From positions 1 through 40,064 of the forward strand of contig JAVVPE010000010.1 in assembly GCA_036655915.1 (NCBI GenBank): a DNA stretch of 40,064 bases, in the 5' to 3' direction. Source of the DNA: JAVWGW01 sp036655915 (GTDB taxonomy: Bacteria > Actinomycetota > Coriobacteriia > Coriobacteriales > Eggerthellaceae). The translations under genes and the position numbers were made by a program. Shown in pieces: positions 15,901-25,700 of this stretch; positions within the stretch are counted from its first letter, which is position 1; each line of letters starts with the position of its first letter. The notes beneath the pieces were generated by a model that saw only the letters and a program-made list of their open reading frames with translations, was not told where the DNA came from and searched no databases.

Positions 15901-18900
15901 TTCAAGCCGCAATCGGGTGCTGTCGACCCCATCACCTATACCATTTCTGCCACCACTTCTGCGGGCGGTGCCATTTCGCCTGCGGGGGATTCAGCGGTTG
16001 TGGCGGGCGCATCGCTTGGTTATATGTTTACGCCTTCGACCGGATATGAACTGTCTGGCGTGTTGGTGGATGGCACGGCAAACGCTGATGCGCTTGCGAA
16101 GGGCAGCTATACCTTTACAAACGTGACGGGTGCGCACAGCATCAAAGCCTTGTTCAAGGCCACGGGAACCACCCCTGTTGACCCCACCGATCCCGACAAG
16201 AAGTTTGTAACGCTAAGCACCATCGCTAACGAGGGTGGCAGCATCACCCCTGCCAACCCCCAAGTTGCCGTGGGTTCAACCGCGGAATTTCGCGTGTTGC
16301 CCGACCGAGGCTTCGAGCTAAAATCCTTGCTGCTTGATGGTGCCGAAGTGAAAGACCAACTTGTTGGCGGTAAGCTGACGCTTGAAAACGTATTGGTGGC
16401 ACATACCCTGGCCGCCACGTTTAGCGCGCTGCCCACGCCCCCGGCCGATGAATTCCGCAGCGTTACCGCTACGGCGGGCGCAAACGGCAAAATTTCCCCC
16501 GCGGGGGCCGTGCAGGTTAAGCTGGGTGCCACCCAGACCTTCACCTTTGCACCTGATGCCGGTTTTGTGGTCGACCAGGTTACGGTTGATGGTACCCCCG
16601 TGCCCAACACGGCCAATGCTTCCGATTACACCCTGGTCAACATTCAAAAGAACAGCAAGATAGATGTGAGCTTCCGCGCAAAAAAGACGACGGATCCTGA
16701 TCCGGCGGCCACCCACACCATTAAGGCTACGGCCACGGGCGGCGGCTCCATTTCGCCTGCCGGCGATGTGCTGGTTGCCGATAAGGGAACGGCGCAGTTT
16801 GCGTTTAACCCCGATGAGGGCTACGAGTTGACCGCATTAAGCGTGGGCGGCACGCCGGTGCTGGACCCGGTACCTTCCGGCTATACCTTCAACAATGTGG
16901 TGGCGAATTCCTCCATCGCGGCGACCTTCGCCAAAAAAGCGCCCGTAACGCAGAAGTTCAACCTGAGCACCGAAGTGGTGGGCGGAAACGGCAGCGTTGC
17001 ACCTGCGGGCACCACCAGCGTGGTGGCGCATACCGCGCAGACGGTGTACTGTTACCCCGATGCCGGCTTTGCGGTTTCAAGTGTGATGGTAACCGCGGGC
17101 ACGGGCGCACCTGTTGAAATGCTGGGCAGCCTGGTGGGCGGCACCGCGCTTACTATTGACGATTTCACCATGGATACAAAGGTAGCTGTTAGCTTCGATA
17201 AGGGCACCACGCCTGACGTAAGCACTTATAAAGTGAAGGCCAGCGCCACAAAGGGCGGCACCATTTCGCCTGAGGGTGAAACTACCGTGACCAAGGGCGG
17301 GTCGCTTGCCTTTGCCTTGACCGCGCAGGCGGGTTATCACTTGCAGCACATTGTGCTTACACGTGGCACCAGCACACCCCTTACGGTGCCGGTATCCGGT
17401 GCTTCTTACACCTTAGGCAATGTTACCAGCGATTGCAGCGTTCAGGCTGTGTACGCAGCGGTGCCCGAGCCTCCGACGTCGTATTACACGGTGAATGCTT
17501 CGGTGGCTGCCGCAGCCGATGGCAGCAAGGGCGGCAGCATTTCGCCCGAGGGATCGGTGCGCGTGGCTTCCGGCAACGTACAGACCTTCTATTTCACGCC
17601 CAACAGCGGGCAAGTTGTCGATAAAGTGCTGGTTGATGGCGTGCCGGTGCCGGGTGGCGCAGGTGTGCTTTCCTACACCTTGCCGGCGGTAACGAAGGAC
17701 ACGACCCTGACTGTTTCGTTTGTTGCGGGCACCACGCCGCCCTTGCCCACGCAGTATCCTCTTACGGCCACCGCTACGGCGGGTGGGACAATTTCGCCCA
17801 GGGGCGAAACCCAGGTGCACCAAGGTGGGCAACTGCTGTACACCTTTGCTGCCGAAGAGGGCTATACGCTTACCAAGGTTGAAGTGGATGGCGGGTCTGC
17901 CAAGGGCGGCAGCGATTTGAGTGCTGAGCAGCTGGCGCAGGGCTTCTACCGCTTTGTTGGTGTGAACGCTGCGCATACCATTCATGCCACGTTCGCGGCG
18001 GATGCACCTGTTGCGCCCGAAACGCGCTACAGCGTGTCGGCTTCGGTTGATGCCACTGGTGGCGGCAGCGTGTCGCCTGCCCAAACGGACAATATTGCTG
18101 CGGACACCCCCGTGGTGTTTACCTTTGTGCCCGCTGCAGATAAGGTAGTTTCTTCGCTTACCCTGACCAAAAATGGGCAAAAACCTGTGACCTTTGATTA
18201 CAGTGCCAATTCTTATACGCTTACCGGTATCGATGCCAATACCCAACTGGTAGTTGCGTTTGCCGATAAGCCGGGCACCAAACCGCCCGCAACGCACAAG
18301 GTTAACGTGAGTGTTTCCGGCACGGGCGGCACGATAACGCCCAGTGGCGAAAATCTGGTGCTGCATAATGGCGCACTGTTGCTTTCCGTTGCGCCCGATG
18401 CTGCAAAACAGCTTGATACCCTGAAAGTGACACGCAATGGTGTTACCACCGATGTGGCTGCTCAGGTTAAAAGCGGTGCCTATGTGCTTACCGGTATAAC
18501 GGTTGATACTAAGGTTGAGGGCACCTTTACCGCTGCCGCCGTGGTGCCGCCCACGGGGTATTACACCCTGAATGCATCCGCTACGGGCGGCAGCATTTCG
18601 CCTGCGGGGGATAGCCGCGTGGCCAAAGGTCAAGCGCAAACCTTCACGCTGGTTCCCGATGCGGGCAACAAGCTGAAAACCTTGACGCTCAGCGACCCCG
18701 ATGGCGCGAATCCTTCTGTGGTGGCCAGCAGCGAAATCAAGAACGGTACCTACACCTTTACTCCTACTGCCGACAAAAAGGTAGTAGCAGAGTTCACCGC
18801 CGACGGCACTATTGTCGGCCCGGACGAAACCTTCCCCATAACCACAAGCGCCACATCGGGTGGCAGCGTTAGCCCGTCTAAGGCCACGGCGGCCAAGGGT

Positions 18901-21900
18901 TCTAGCCTTACGCTAACGTTCACGCCCGACAAGGGCTACCATGTTGATGCGGTTATGGATGGCACAACGCCGGTTGATCCTGCGAAGTACGCCAACAACG
19001 CTTACGTGCTTGCAAACATCACGGCAGCGCATGATGTGCACGTGGTGTTTGTTAAAAACCCCGTGGTTGATCCTGAACCGGAAACCTATACCGTCACCTC
19101 TTCGGTAACCGCAGGCACCGGCAGCATTGCGCCCGAGGGTAAAACGCTGGTCAAGGCCGGCGCTTCCCCCACGTTCTCGCTTGTGCCCGGCGCCGGGCAG
19201 GCCATCGACACCCTTACCCTTAATGGTGAAACGGTCACGCCCGAAGGCTTTACCTACACCATCTTAAACATTGCGGCCGACGCCACGCTGTCCGTCAGCT
19301 TCCGCGCGGCCACACCCACCGATCCGGAGCTTCCGAAGTTTGCCACTATCGCGGCGAGTGCTGGCCCGGGCGGCGTCATATCCCCTGCTGGCGATGTGAA
19401 GGCCGTTGTGGGCAGCGCCCCCAGCTTCACGTTTGTGGCCGATGCGGGCTACCACCTGAAAAGCGTCGTTACGAATACCGGGGATGTTACCAGCCAAGTG
19501 CGCAACGGCAGCTACACCTTCCCCACGATAACGGATGCCACTGCGGGCCGTAGCATCCGGGCCGAGTTTGAGCCCGACGCCGCGCCGCCGCTTGTGCCCG
19601 ATACCTACACCATCACCGCTTCGGTAGCGGACGCGGGCAGCGGCGATGGCCAACCGCACGGCACAATTACCCCTGCAGGCACCACGAAGGTGGCCGCGGG
19701 CGGGTCGCAAAACTTCTCGTTCATACCCGAAAAAGGCTATAAGGCGGAAACCTTGTCCATCAACGGTGCTAAGCCCATTCCGTTTACGGGCACGGGCTAT
19801 ACGCTGTTCGGCGTGAACGCGAACCAAAGCATCGAAGTTAAGTTTGTGGCAGATCCCGCTGCGCCTGAGGTGCCCAAATATACCGTCAATGCTTCGGCTA
19901 CGCTGGGCGGCACTATTAACCCCAGCGGTTTGGCTGAAGTGGCGCAGGGCCAGGGTATTGGCTATATATTCACCGCAAACAGCGGCTACGAACTCTACCA
20001 GGTGGAAGTTGATGGCGTGGGCTTGGTTGATGGCACCACCACTACCGTGCCCCCTACATCTTACTTCTTCCCCGCTACAACGGCTGCGGGCGATCACAGC
20101 ATTAAAGCCCTGTTTAAGCCCAAGGGTGGCGAACCCGTCGACCCGGATAAAACGTATTACGACATTGTCGCCACCGCAAACGCCGGCGGCACGCTTACCC
20201 CCGAAGGCACCACGCGTGTGCTTGCGGGCGCATCGGCAAGCTATCGTGCCTTCCCCAGCAAAGGCTTCGAGCTGACAGATTTAACGCTTGATGGCACTTC
20301 CGTGTTCGCCGATGTTGTGGGCGGCAAGTATACGATCGCCAACGTGGGTGCTGGCCACAAGTTGGATGCCACGTTTAGCGCGCTGCCTACGCCCCCGGCC
20401 GATGTGTTCCACAGCGTTACGGCCAGCGTTGCGAACAGCGGCGATGGCCAGCCGCACGGCGCGGTGTCGCCTGCGGGGTCCTTGCAGCTAAAGGAAGGCT
20501 CCAACCAAACGTTCACGTTTGTGCCCGAAGTGGGCTATGTGGTCGCGCAGGTTGCGGTTGATGGCAAGGCCGTGGCAAATACGGCCAATGTTTCCGATTA
20601 CACGCTTACCAACATTGCCAAAACCACCACGCTTGAAGTGACGTTTAAGGCCAAGGAAACCACCGACCCCGATCCTGCGGCCACCCACACCATTAAGGCA
20701 GCGGCCAGTTCGGGCGGACGCATTCAGCCTGCGGGCGATATCAAGGTAACGGATAAAGGGTCGATGCAGTTCACCTTCATTCCCAACGCGGGCTATGAAT
20801 TTGGGTCGCTGACCGTGGATGGCAATCTGATCGATTCCACGGCGCTTAGCTACGATTTCAACAATGTGGTGGCCAATCATTCCCTTACGGTGAACTTCAA
20901 ACCCGTAGTGCCTCCGGTTGAGCCGGCCTACTACAACCTCACCACCGAAATTGCGCCGGGCGGTGCGGGCACGGGCACCATAACGCCCAGCCCCGGCATT
21001 TCCCGCGTGGCCACTCACGCCGACCAGACGGTGCACTTTATCCCTGATGCGGGATCGGTCGTGGAAAGCGTTATGGTTACTGAAGGTGACGGCGCGCCGG
21101 TTAATAGGACGGCCGATTTGCTTAAAAGCACCTTAACCCTTAAGGATTTCACGAAGGATACTTTGGTGTCCGCTACCTTTGGGGTGGCTCCTGGACCTGT
21201 GCCCCCTGATCCCCCCACAAAGCATATCGTGACCGCTTCGGCCACCAAGGGCGGCAAAATCTCGCCTGCGGGCAGCAGCCCCGTGGTTGCCGGCGAGTCA
21301 CTCGGATTTACCCTTACGGCGCAGACGGGCTTTAAGCTCAAGCATGTTACGCTTACGCGCGGCACGGATGCCCCTGTTGATGTGAGCGTTTCCGGCACGG
21401 CTTACACGCTGGATAAGATTACCAGCGATTGCACGGTAGTGGCTGTATTTGAAAGCGCGACTGAACCCCCGCCCGCCACCTTTGTGGTTAACGCTTCGGC
21501 GGGTCCGGGCGGCAGCATTTCGCCCAGCGGCGCGGTGACAGTGGATGCCGGTGCCAGCAAAGCTTTCTATTTCACCCCTGGGGATGGGCAGGTTGTTGAT
21601 CAAGTGAAGGTCGGCACCCAGGAGCCTTTCGCCGTGAGCGGATCGTCTTACACCATTCCTGCGGTAACACAGGATACCAGCATTGCGGTAAGCTTTAAGC
21701 CGAATCCGGACCCAACGCCGCCGCCGGGGCCAACGATGCACGCTATTACGGCCACGGCTACGGCGGGCGGATCCATTGCGCCTGTGGGCGTAAGCAGTGT
21801 GCCCGAAGGCGGCCAGATGGATTACAAGTTTGCTGCCGAAAACGGTTACTCGCTTACCCGCGTTGAGGTTGACGGCGCGGCCAACGCTGCTGCACTTGCC

Positions 21901-24900
21901 CAGGCATCCTATCAGTTCGTGGCCGTGACGGGGCCGCATACCATTCATGCCGTCTTTACGGCCGACAAGCCTATCGACCCTGCCCAACGCTATACGGTTA
22001 CGGCGCAGGTTGAGGGCGGGGCGAGCGGCGGCGGTACGGTTTCGCCGGGCAAGGTGGAAAACGTGCCGGCTGGTTCCACAGCGGTGTTCAGCTTCAAGCC
22101 CGGTGCGAACAAGAAGGTGGCCCAGCTTACCATCGCCAAGGAAGGCAAAGACCCCACCACGTTTGCCTATGCTTCCAATTCCTATACGCTTACCGGCATC
22201 GATGCCAACACCACCTTGACGGTGAAGTTTGCCGACGATCCTGGTGCTGTGGAACCCACGATGCATAAGGTGACGGCCGCGGTTGGCGCAGGTGGTGGCG
22301 GCACAATAGCGCCTGGTACGGCCGATGTGCTGGACGGCAAATCGCTGCTGTTGGCCCTGAAGGCGGACGCTGGCAAGCAGCTTGACAAGCTTATGGTGCA
22401 GCGCGGCACGAACCCGGCCACCGATGAAGCTGCCCAGGTGAAAAACGATACCTATTACCTGGACAACGTTAAGGGCGAGTGCACCGTAACCGCCACGTTT
22501 AAGAATGCCGACAAGCCTCCGGCGGGGTATTACACCCTGCACGTTTCCGCCACTGGCGGCGGCAGCATTTCCCCTAAGGGCGATGTGCGGGTGACCAAAG
22601 GCCAGCCCCAAACATTCACGATGGCTCCCGCCAGCGGGCAGAAGCTGCAATCGCTGAAGCTTGACGGTGTGGATGTAATCGGGCAGGTTACCAAAGGTGT
22701 TTACACCTTTACGCCCGATGCTGCCAACGCCGATAAGACCTTGGTTGCCGAGTTCGTTTCGGACGGGGGAACCCCTCCTCCAGTCATTCCCACGCATACC
22801 GTATCCACTACGGTTACTTCTGGTGGTAACGTGGCCCCAGCCACGGCGCAGCCCGCCGAGGGCAGCGATTTGACGCTGATGTTCACCCCCAACAAGGGCT
22901 ATCGCGTAGCATCGGTAAGCGTTGATGGCACCCCGCTTGATTCCAAGGATTTTGCGGGTGGCTTCTACACCTTGAAAAACATCACAAAAAATATTGCCGT
23001 GCATGTGGCTTTCGCCCAGATTCCTGTTGAACCCGAACAAACCTATACGGTGACCTCTTCGGTAACGGCGGGTAAGGGCGAGATTTCGCCTAAGGGCACC
23101 CAGGAAGTGGCGGCAGGCGAAGCGCGCACCTTCACCTTTGTTCCCGAAACCGGTTGGGTACTTGATACCGTGCTGGTAAACGACAGGCCGGTAGCGCCCG
23201 AAGGTCTTAGCTACACGCTGCTCAACGTAAGCGCCGACACCACCGTCAAGGCTTCGTTTAAGGAAGATAAGACGGCACCCGAGCCGCCCAAGCCGTCCAC
23301 CATTACCACCAGCGTTTCCGGGGCGGGCGGATCAATTGAGCCTGCAGGCCCGGTGTATGCCGCGTTGGGCGTGGCCCCCTCGTTCAAGTTTACGCCCGAT
23401 GCCGGCCATCATTTAGCCAGCGTTTTTGCTGATGGCACAAATGTTACGGAGCAGGCAAAGGCTAAAAACACCTATGCCTTTGCTGCCATGACTGTGCCAG
23501 AATCAACGCACACCCTTAGGGCCACGTTTGAACCCGACCCCGCGCCGCCCGTCGAGCCAGATAGCTACACCATCACCGCTACGGCAGGCGCCAACGGACG
23601 CATATCGCCTGCAGGCACCACGACGGTTCAGGCCGGCAGCAACCAGACCTTCGCGCTGCTTCCCGAAAAAGACTATAAGGTGAATACCGTGCGGGTTGAT
23701 CGGGGCACTACTGTTGGCAAGCCCTTTACCCCTGCGGGCAATACCTACCAGCTGTTCAACGTGAATGCCGATATGAGCATCCATGTGGAATTTGTTTATG
23801 AGAAGGGCGCACCGGGGCCTGAAACCTATAAGGTAACGCCAACGGTTAGTGCGGTCGGTGAGGCCGGTGTGGGTGGCTCCATTTCGCCCAACACCGTTAC
23901 GGAAGTTGTCGCGGGCACCCCCAGCGGCGATTTCTCGTTTACTGCCATTGAGGGCTACGAATTGTACCGCGTGCTGGTGGATGGCAAACCTTTGGTTACG
24001 CCGCCCGCCGTGCCGCCAAGCAAATATAGCTTCCCGGCCAACACCGACGCAACCAAAGACCACAGCATCGAGGCGCAGTTTAAGGTCGCAGGAACCAACC
24101 CCGATGAAACCTTCGACATAATCGCATCGGTCGATGCCGGCGGCGGTGGCAAAATTGATCCTTCCGGCACAGTTAAGGTACGTAAGGGCGATCCGCAGAC
24201 GTTTACCTTCACGCCCGATCCGGGCATCCCGCCTGCCGCGGGCAAGGCCGTGGCTTCCATAACGCTTGATGGTGTGCAAACGCCTTATACCGCCAACAGC
24301 TACACGTTTACCAATGTGCAGGCGCCGCATACGATATCGGTGCAGTTTGTCGATGCGCCCGTCGAAGTGTACTGGACGGTCAGCGTTGCGGCGGGCCTGC
24401 ACGGCACAGTTGCCCCCGCAGGCGACAATTCGGTGCTTGAGGGCGATTCGCTGCCCTTGACCATAACGCCCGACGAAGGTTGGGAGACCGATCAGGTGCT
24501 GGTGGATGGCGTTGTGGTGCAGGAAGGCGGCACGGCGTATACGCTTGCCAACGTTATGACGGACCACCAGGTGCGCGTTACCTTCAAGAGCAAAACCCCC
24601 ATCGAACCTGACCCCGATAAACCTCCGGTGGATGTGGAGGTTAAGGTTAAAGTTGCTGTGGGGGAAGTGGCCGGCGGTTCTGTGAGCCCCTCTTCGGTGA
24701 CTGCGGTGTACGGAACATCGCCCAAGTTCTATATTTACCCCGATGAAGGCTACGTTCTTGAATGGGCCAAGGTGGGCGACAAGCTATTGGAAACCCATCT
24801 TATCACCGCGGCTGGCTCGCTGCGCGCACGGGCAGCGGCCGTGGGTGGCGGTTACTGGTTTACGCTTGACAAGGTGACAGAAAACCTTGTGGTCGATGTT

Positions 24901-25662
24901 AAATTCCGCAAATTGAACCCCGGTGAAACGCCGCTTGACCCGGTTAATCGCAATACGGTGACGGCGCACGAAGCCGAAGGCGGCACCATTTCGCCGAAGG
25001 GTGCAACCTTTGTGCCCAACAACGGCGAAGTGGCGTATACCCTGCAAGCAAACAAGGGTTACCACTTGCAATCGCTGATGGTGGGCGGGCAGGAAAAGAT
25101 TGGCGAGGTGCAAAAGGGTAGCACGGCCGAATCGGTGAACGCACAAGGTCAGATTATTCGGGGCATGTATACGCTTACGGGCGTAACGGGCGATGTGGAT
25201 GTGGTGCCCGTGTTTGCCACCGATGAAGAGCCTGTGCCGCCGCCGGTGTTGTTCACGTTTACCTCTTCGGTGACCGGTGGCTACGGCAAGATTTCGCCCG
25301 AGGGCAATGTGACTGTTGAACAGGGTAAATCGCAGGTATTTTACTTCTATCCCGACGCGGGCTATGCCGTTGCGTCAATTGTGATTGATGGCGCGAAGCT
25401 GCCTTACACCGCAACCAGCTATGAGTTTAGCAATGTGCAAGGTGCGCACACGGTCGAGGTCGCCTTTGGCCCGATCGCGCCGCCCGGACCAAACGGCCCC
25501 ATCGACAAGGTGGTGCACGCGCTTAACACCGCCACCGCTTCTGCCGCGGCAGGCGACAACCCCGGCGTATTCCTACTGCTGGCGCTTGCTCTGGCCTCCG
25601 CCGCCGTATGCGTAGCCGCCGCCACCCGCCGCCGCCCCACCCGCACTCGCCACGCATCATAG
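12982..25662 (+). CDS. Giant secreted surface protein with about 43 InlB-B-type repeats (4226 aa)
   Basis: The start is at an ATG with AAGGA upstream. Residues 1-28 form a signal peptide ending PASA. About 100 residues of Ala/Gly-rich sequence and an Ig-like region follow, then an Ala/Val-rich region to about 338. From residue 339 to about 4165 I count 43 repeats averaging 89 aa. Each runs YTVxASxxxGGSISPxGxxx, then a GxxQTFxFxPxxGYxVxxV strand pair, a VDGxxV turn, YTxxNVxxxHTIxVxF, and a Pro-rich linker. This is the divergent InlB B-repeat (Flg_new type) beta-grasp-like repeat seen in adhesins and stalks. The C-terminus has a hydrophobic segment (VFLLLALALASAAVCVAAA) and RRRPTRTR tail but no LPxTG before it. 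It is probably a long fibre or adhesin exported with the two secreted and two membrane proteins encoded just upstream. Confidence 0.9.
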   Translation: MRRYLHNGLVALLCVCLLVSYTPLPASANPSQAGGAEATAAQDIAGGTGGAGAAAAAEGPSVGEPGAVDANGKATTTVSVMTTGFSLLGQTEDFADTIDTIKTKPIDLNVVTAGGKGPYTCEWTRTVDGVKDAGFSDAGTQLPAEGKTTFTYALSKHTDTLKPQTSYVYSLKVTDTGNTAGAQNTVSASIAFGTTGVKYGPATLKDNTTPGTSDKLSATFTLVHPQAALAVASLAKGSPTYDMLQGAAAGKPLVSGAVYQADLTGVPAGDLPFLDKQVSVAISGLDTVTYAGKTVTVVGLVNGKTTTQEIVVSAEGTATFNTPALGAFALAYADPGAKTYTVTSSVTGGGGTVSPLGAKPYPDGATPTYTVLPNAGYEVAGVTLDAGTPEETPVILTGNSYTFPALGADHALAVAFTKVTPDPAITFTVDAKVTSGNGQVKVSGGALGVTSSDPKVEKGSKSTVQFVPDTGFVIDAVTVKVGAGVATPVVVLSDRYDIAAVVDNTTVEVTYKKGITPPVITHTITPSVAADAHGSISPASVQTVPHAGTASFVVQADDMYVIDAITVDGTPVATQATGKAAFTYEFENVLGDHTIAATFKADTRATVTITANSGTNGKISPAGDRVLYKGDPATYYLYPDTGYELGAVSLATTGATGPATDITSQVKGGVLALTAAQTAASATLDASFKKSALPDLPEGDKDSYYALTAVAHENGSISPAGTTRVKAGSSQTFYFTPNEGFTVDIVKANGKVVDFAGLSYTLPDVRCNTTLEVFYRALGGEEVPPVVPVMHTLTAQAGKGGSVSPAPTVAVPEGGSMPITIAPESDYAVATISVDGTPVYTAPGKSAAAASVLDAIGAALFGAEPLAQTPPAAYLFENVKADHTLAVTFAYKGTAPEPSYHQIDARVEGGNGTITPQGVSKVADKGAQTFSFVPASGYVVDQVRVNGILAPGPVTGNFYTVSNIMADTSVVVSFKPQSGAVDPITYTISATTSAGGAISPAGDSAVVAGASLGYMFTPSTGYELSGVLVDGTANADALAKGSYTFTNVTGAHSIKALFKATGTTPVDPTDPDKKFVTLSTIANEGGSITPANPQVAVGSTAEFRVLPDRGFELKSLLLDGAEVKDQLVGGKLTLENVLVAHTLAATFSALPTPPADEFRSVTATAGANGKISPAGAVQVKLGATQTFTFAPDAGFVVDQVTVDGTPVPNTANASDYTLVNIQKNSKIDVSFRAKKTTDPDPAATHTIKATATGGGSISPAGDVLVADKGTAQFAFNPDEGYELTALSVGGTPVLDPVPSGYTFNNVVANSSIAATFAKKAPVTQKFNLSTEVVGGNGSVAPAGTTSVVAHTAQTVYCYPDAGFAVSSVMVTAGTGAPVEMLGSLVGGTALTIDDFTMDTKVAVSFDKGTTPDVSTYKVKASATKGGTISPEGETTVTKGGSLAFALTAQAGYHLQHIVLTRGTSTPLTVPVSGASYTLGNVTSDCSVQAVYAAVPEPPTSYYTVNASVAAAADGSKGGSISPEGSVRVASGNVQTFYFTPNSGQVVDKVLVDGVPVPGGAGVLSYTLPAVTKDTTLTVSFVAGTTPPLPTQYPLTATATAGGTISPRGETQVHQGGQLLYTFAAEEGYTLTKVEVDGGSAKGGSDLSAEQLAQGFYRFVGVNAAHTIHATFAADAPVAPETRYSVSASVDATGGGSVSPAQTDNIAADTPVVFTFVPAADKVVSSLTLTKNGQKPVTFDYSANSYTLTGIDANTQLVVAFADKPGTKPPATHKVNVSVSGTGGTITPSGENLVLHNGALLLSVAPDAAKQLDTLKVTRNGVTTDVAAQVKSGAYVLTGITVDTKVEGTFTAAAVVPPTGYYTLNASATGGSISPAGDSRVAKGQAQTFTLVPDAGNKLKTLTLSDPDGANPSVVASSEIKNGTYTFTPTADKKVVAEFTADGTIVGPDETFPITTSATSGGSVSPSKATAAKGSSLTLTFTPDKGYHVDAVMDGTTPVDPAKYANNAYVLANITAAHDVHVVFVKNPVVDPEPETYTVTSSVTAGTGSIAPEGKTLVKAGASPTFSLVPGAGQAIDTLTLNGETVTPEGFTYTILNIAADATLSVSFRAATPTDPELPKFATIAASAGPGGVISPAGDVKAVVGSAPSFTFVADAGYHLKSVVTNTGDVTSQVRNGSYTFPTITDATAGRSIRAEFEPDAAPPLVPDTYTITASVADAGSGDGQPHGTITPAGTTKVAAGGSQNFSFIPEKGYKAETLSINGAKPIPFTGTGYTLFGVNANQSIEVKFVADPAAPEVPKYTVNASATLGGTINPSGLAEVAQGQGIGYIFTANSGYELYQVEVDGVGLVDGTTTTVPPTSYFFPATTAAGDHSIKALFKPKGGEPVDPDKTYYDIVATANAGGTLTPEGTTRVLAGASASYRAFPSKGFELTDLTLDGTSVFADVVGGKYTIANVGAGHKLDATFSALPTPPADVFHSVTASVANSGDGQPHGAVSPAGSLQLKEGSNQTFTFVPEVGYVVAQVAVDGKAVANTANVSDYTLTNIAKTTTLEVTFKAKETTDPDPAATHTIKAAASSGGRIQPAGDIKVTDKGSMQFTFIPNAGYEFGSLTVDGNLIDSTALSYDFNNVVANHSLTVNFKPVVPPVEPAYYNLTTEIAPGGAGTGTITPSPGISRVATHADQTVHFIPDAGSVVESVMVTEGDGAPVNRTADLLKSTLTLKDFTKDTLVSATFGVAPGPVPPDPPTKHIVTASATKGGKISPAGSSPVVAGESLGFTLTAQTGFKLKHVTLTRGTDAPVDVSVSGTAYTLDKITSDCTVVAVFESATEPPPATFVVNASAGPGGSISPSGAVTVDAGASKAFYFTPGDGQVVDQVKVGTQEPFAVSGSSYTIPAVTQDTSIAVSFKPNPDPTPPPGPTMHAITATATAGGSIAPVGVSSVPEGGQMDYKFAAENGYSLTRVEVDGAANAAALAQASYQFVAVTGPHTIHAVFTADKPIDPAQRYTVTAQVEGGASGGGTVSPGKVENVPAGSTAVFSFKPGANKKVAQLTIAKEGKDPTTFAYASNSYTLTGIDANTTLTVKFADDPGAVEPTMHKVTAAVGAGGGGTIAPGTADVLDGKSLLLALKADAGKQLDKLMVQRGTNPATDEAAQVKNDTYYLDNVKGECTVTATFKNADKPPAGYYTLHVSATGGGSISPKGDVRVTKGQPQTFTMAPASGQKLQSLKLDGVDVIGQVTKGVYTFTPDAANADKTLVAEFVSDGGTPPPVIPTHTVSTTVTSGGNVAPATAQPAEGSDLTLMFTPNKGYRVASVSVDGTPLDSKDFAGGFYTLKNITKNIAVHVAFAQIPVEPEQTYTVTSSVTAGKGEISPKGTQEVAAGEARTFTFVPETGWVLDTVLVNDRPVAPEGLSYTLLNVSADTTVKASFKEDKTAPEPPKPSTITTSVSGAGGSIEPAGPVYAALGVAPSFKFTPDAGHHLASVFADGTNVTEQAKAKNTYAFAAMTVPESTHTLRATFEPDPAPPVEPDSYTITATAGANGRISPAGTTTVQAGSNQTFALLPEKDYKVNTVRVDRGTTVGKPFTPAGNTYQLFNVNADMSIHVEFVYEKGAPGPETYKVTPTVSAVGEAGVGGSISPNTVTEVVAGTPSGDFSFTAIEGYELYRVLVDGKPLVTPPAVPPSKYSFPANTDATKDHSIEAQFKVAGTNPDETFDIIASVDAGGGGKIDPSGTVKVRKGDPQTFTFTPDPGIPPAAGKAVASITLDGVQTPYTANSYTFTNVQAPHTISVQFVDAPVEVYWTVSVAAGLHGTVAPAGDNSVLEGDSLPLTITPDEGWETDQVLVDGVVVQEGGTAYTLANVMTDHQVRVTFKSKTPIEPDPDKPPVDVEVKVKVAVGEVAGGSVSPSSVTAVYGTSPKFYIYPDEGYVLEWAKVGDKLLETHLITAAGSLRARAAAVGGGYWFTLDKVTENLVVDVKFRKLNPGETPLDPVNRNTVTAHEAEGGTISPKGATFVPNNGEVAYTLQANKGYHLQSLMVGGQEKIGEVQKGSTAESVNAQGQIIRGMYTLTGVTGDVDVVPVFATDEEPVPPPVLFTFTSSVTGGYGKISPEGNVTVEQGKSQVFYFYPDAGYAVASIVIDGAKLPYTATSYEFSNVQGAHTVEVAFGPIAPPGPNGPIDKVVHALNTATASAAAGDNPGVFLLLALALASAAVCVAAATRRRPTRTRHAS
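15931..19875 (+). repeat. 15-repeat super-unit A inside the giant gene
   Basis: Repeats 8-22 of the giant (3945 bp) match repeats 23-37 (19876-23823) one for one and in order. Shared features include the LPTPPAD and TTDPDPAA linkers, the VTSDC strand and the SYTLTGIDANT segment. Local offsets between matching points are 3945-3996 bp. Confidence 0.8.
19876..23823 (+). repeat. 15-repeat super-unit B inside the giant gene
   Basis: This is the second copy (3948 bp) of the block at 15931-19875, diverged but colinear. Repeat 38 (from 23824) again resembles the first member of the unit (repeats 8 and 23), so a partial third copy may follow. Confidence 0.8.
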
Positions 25663-25670
25663 GCACCGTC

Positions 25671-25700
25671 CCGGCGTCCCAGCAGGCGCCGGGACGCCGG
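25671..25700. other. GC-rich hairpin after the giant gene
   Basis: CCGGCGTCCC (25671-25680) pairs perfectly with 25691-25700, eight bases after the giant's stop. There is no T-run, so it is at best a weak or factor-dependent terminator or a 3' stabiliser. Confidence 0.5.

Noticed and set aside
17413..23040. Long minus-strand frames of 408, 277 and 580 codons inside the giant gene
   Set aside because: They are antisense shadows of the repeat-rich coding strand: His/Arg/Gly-rich products repeating with the same period and no start signals.
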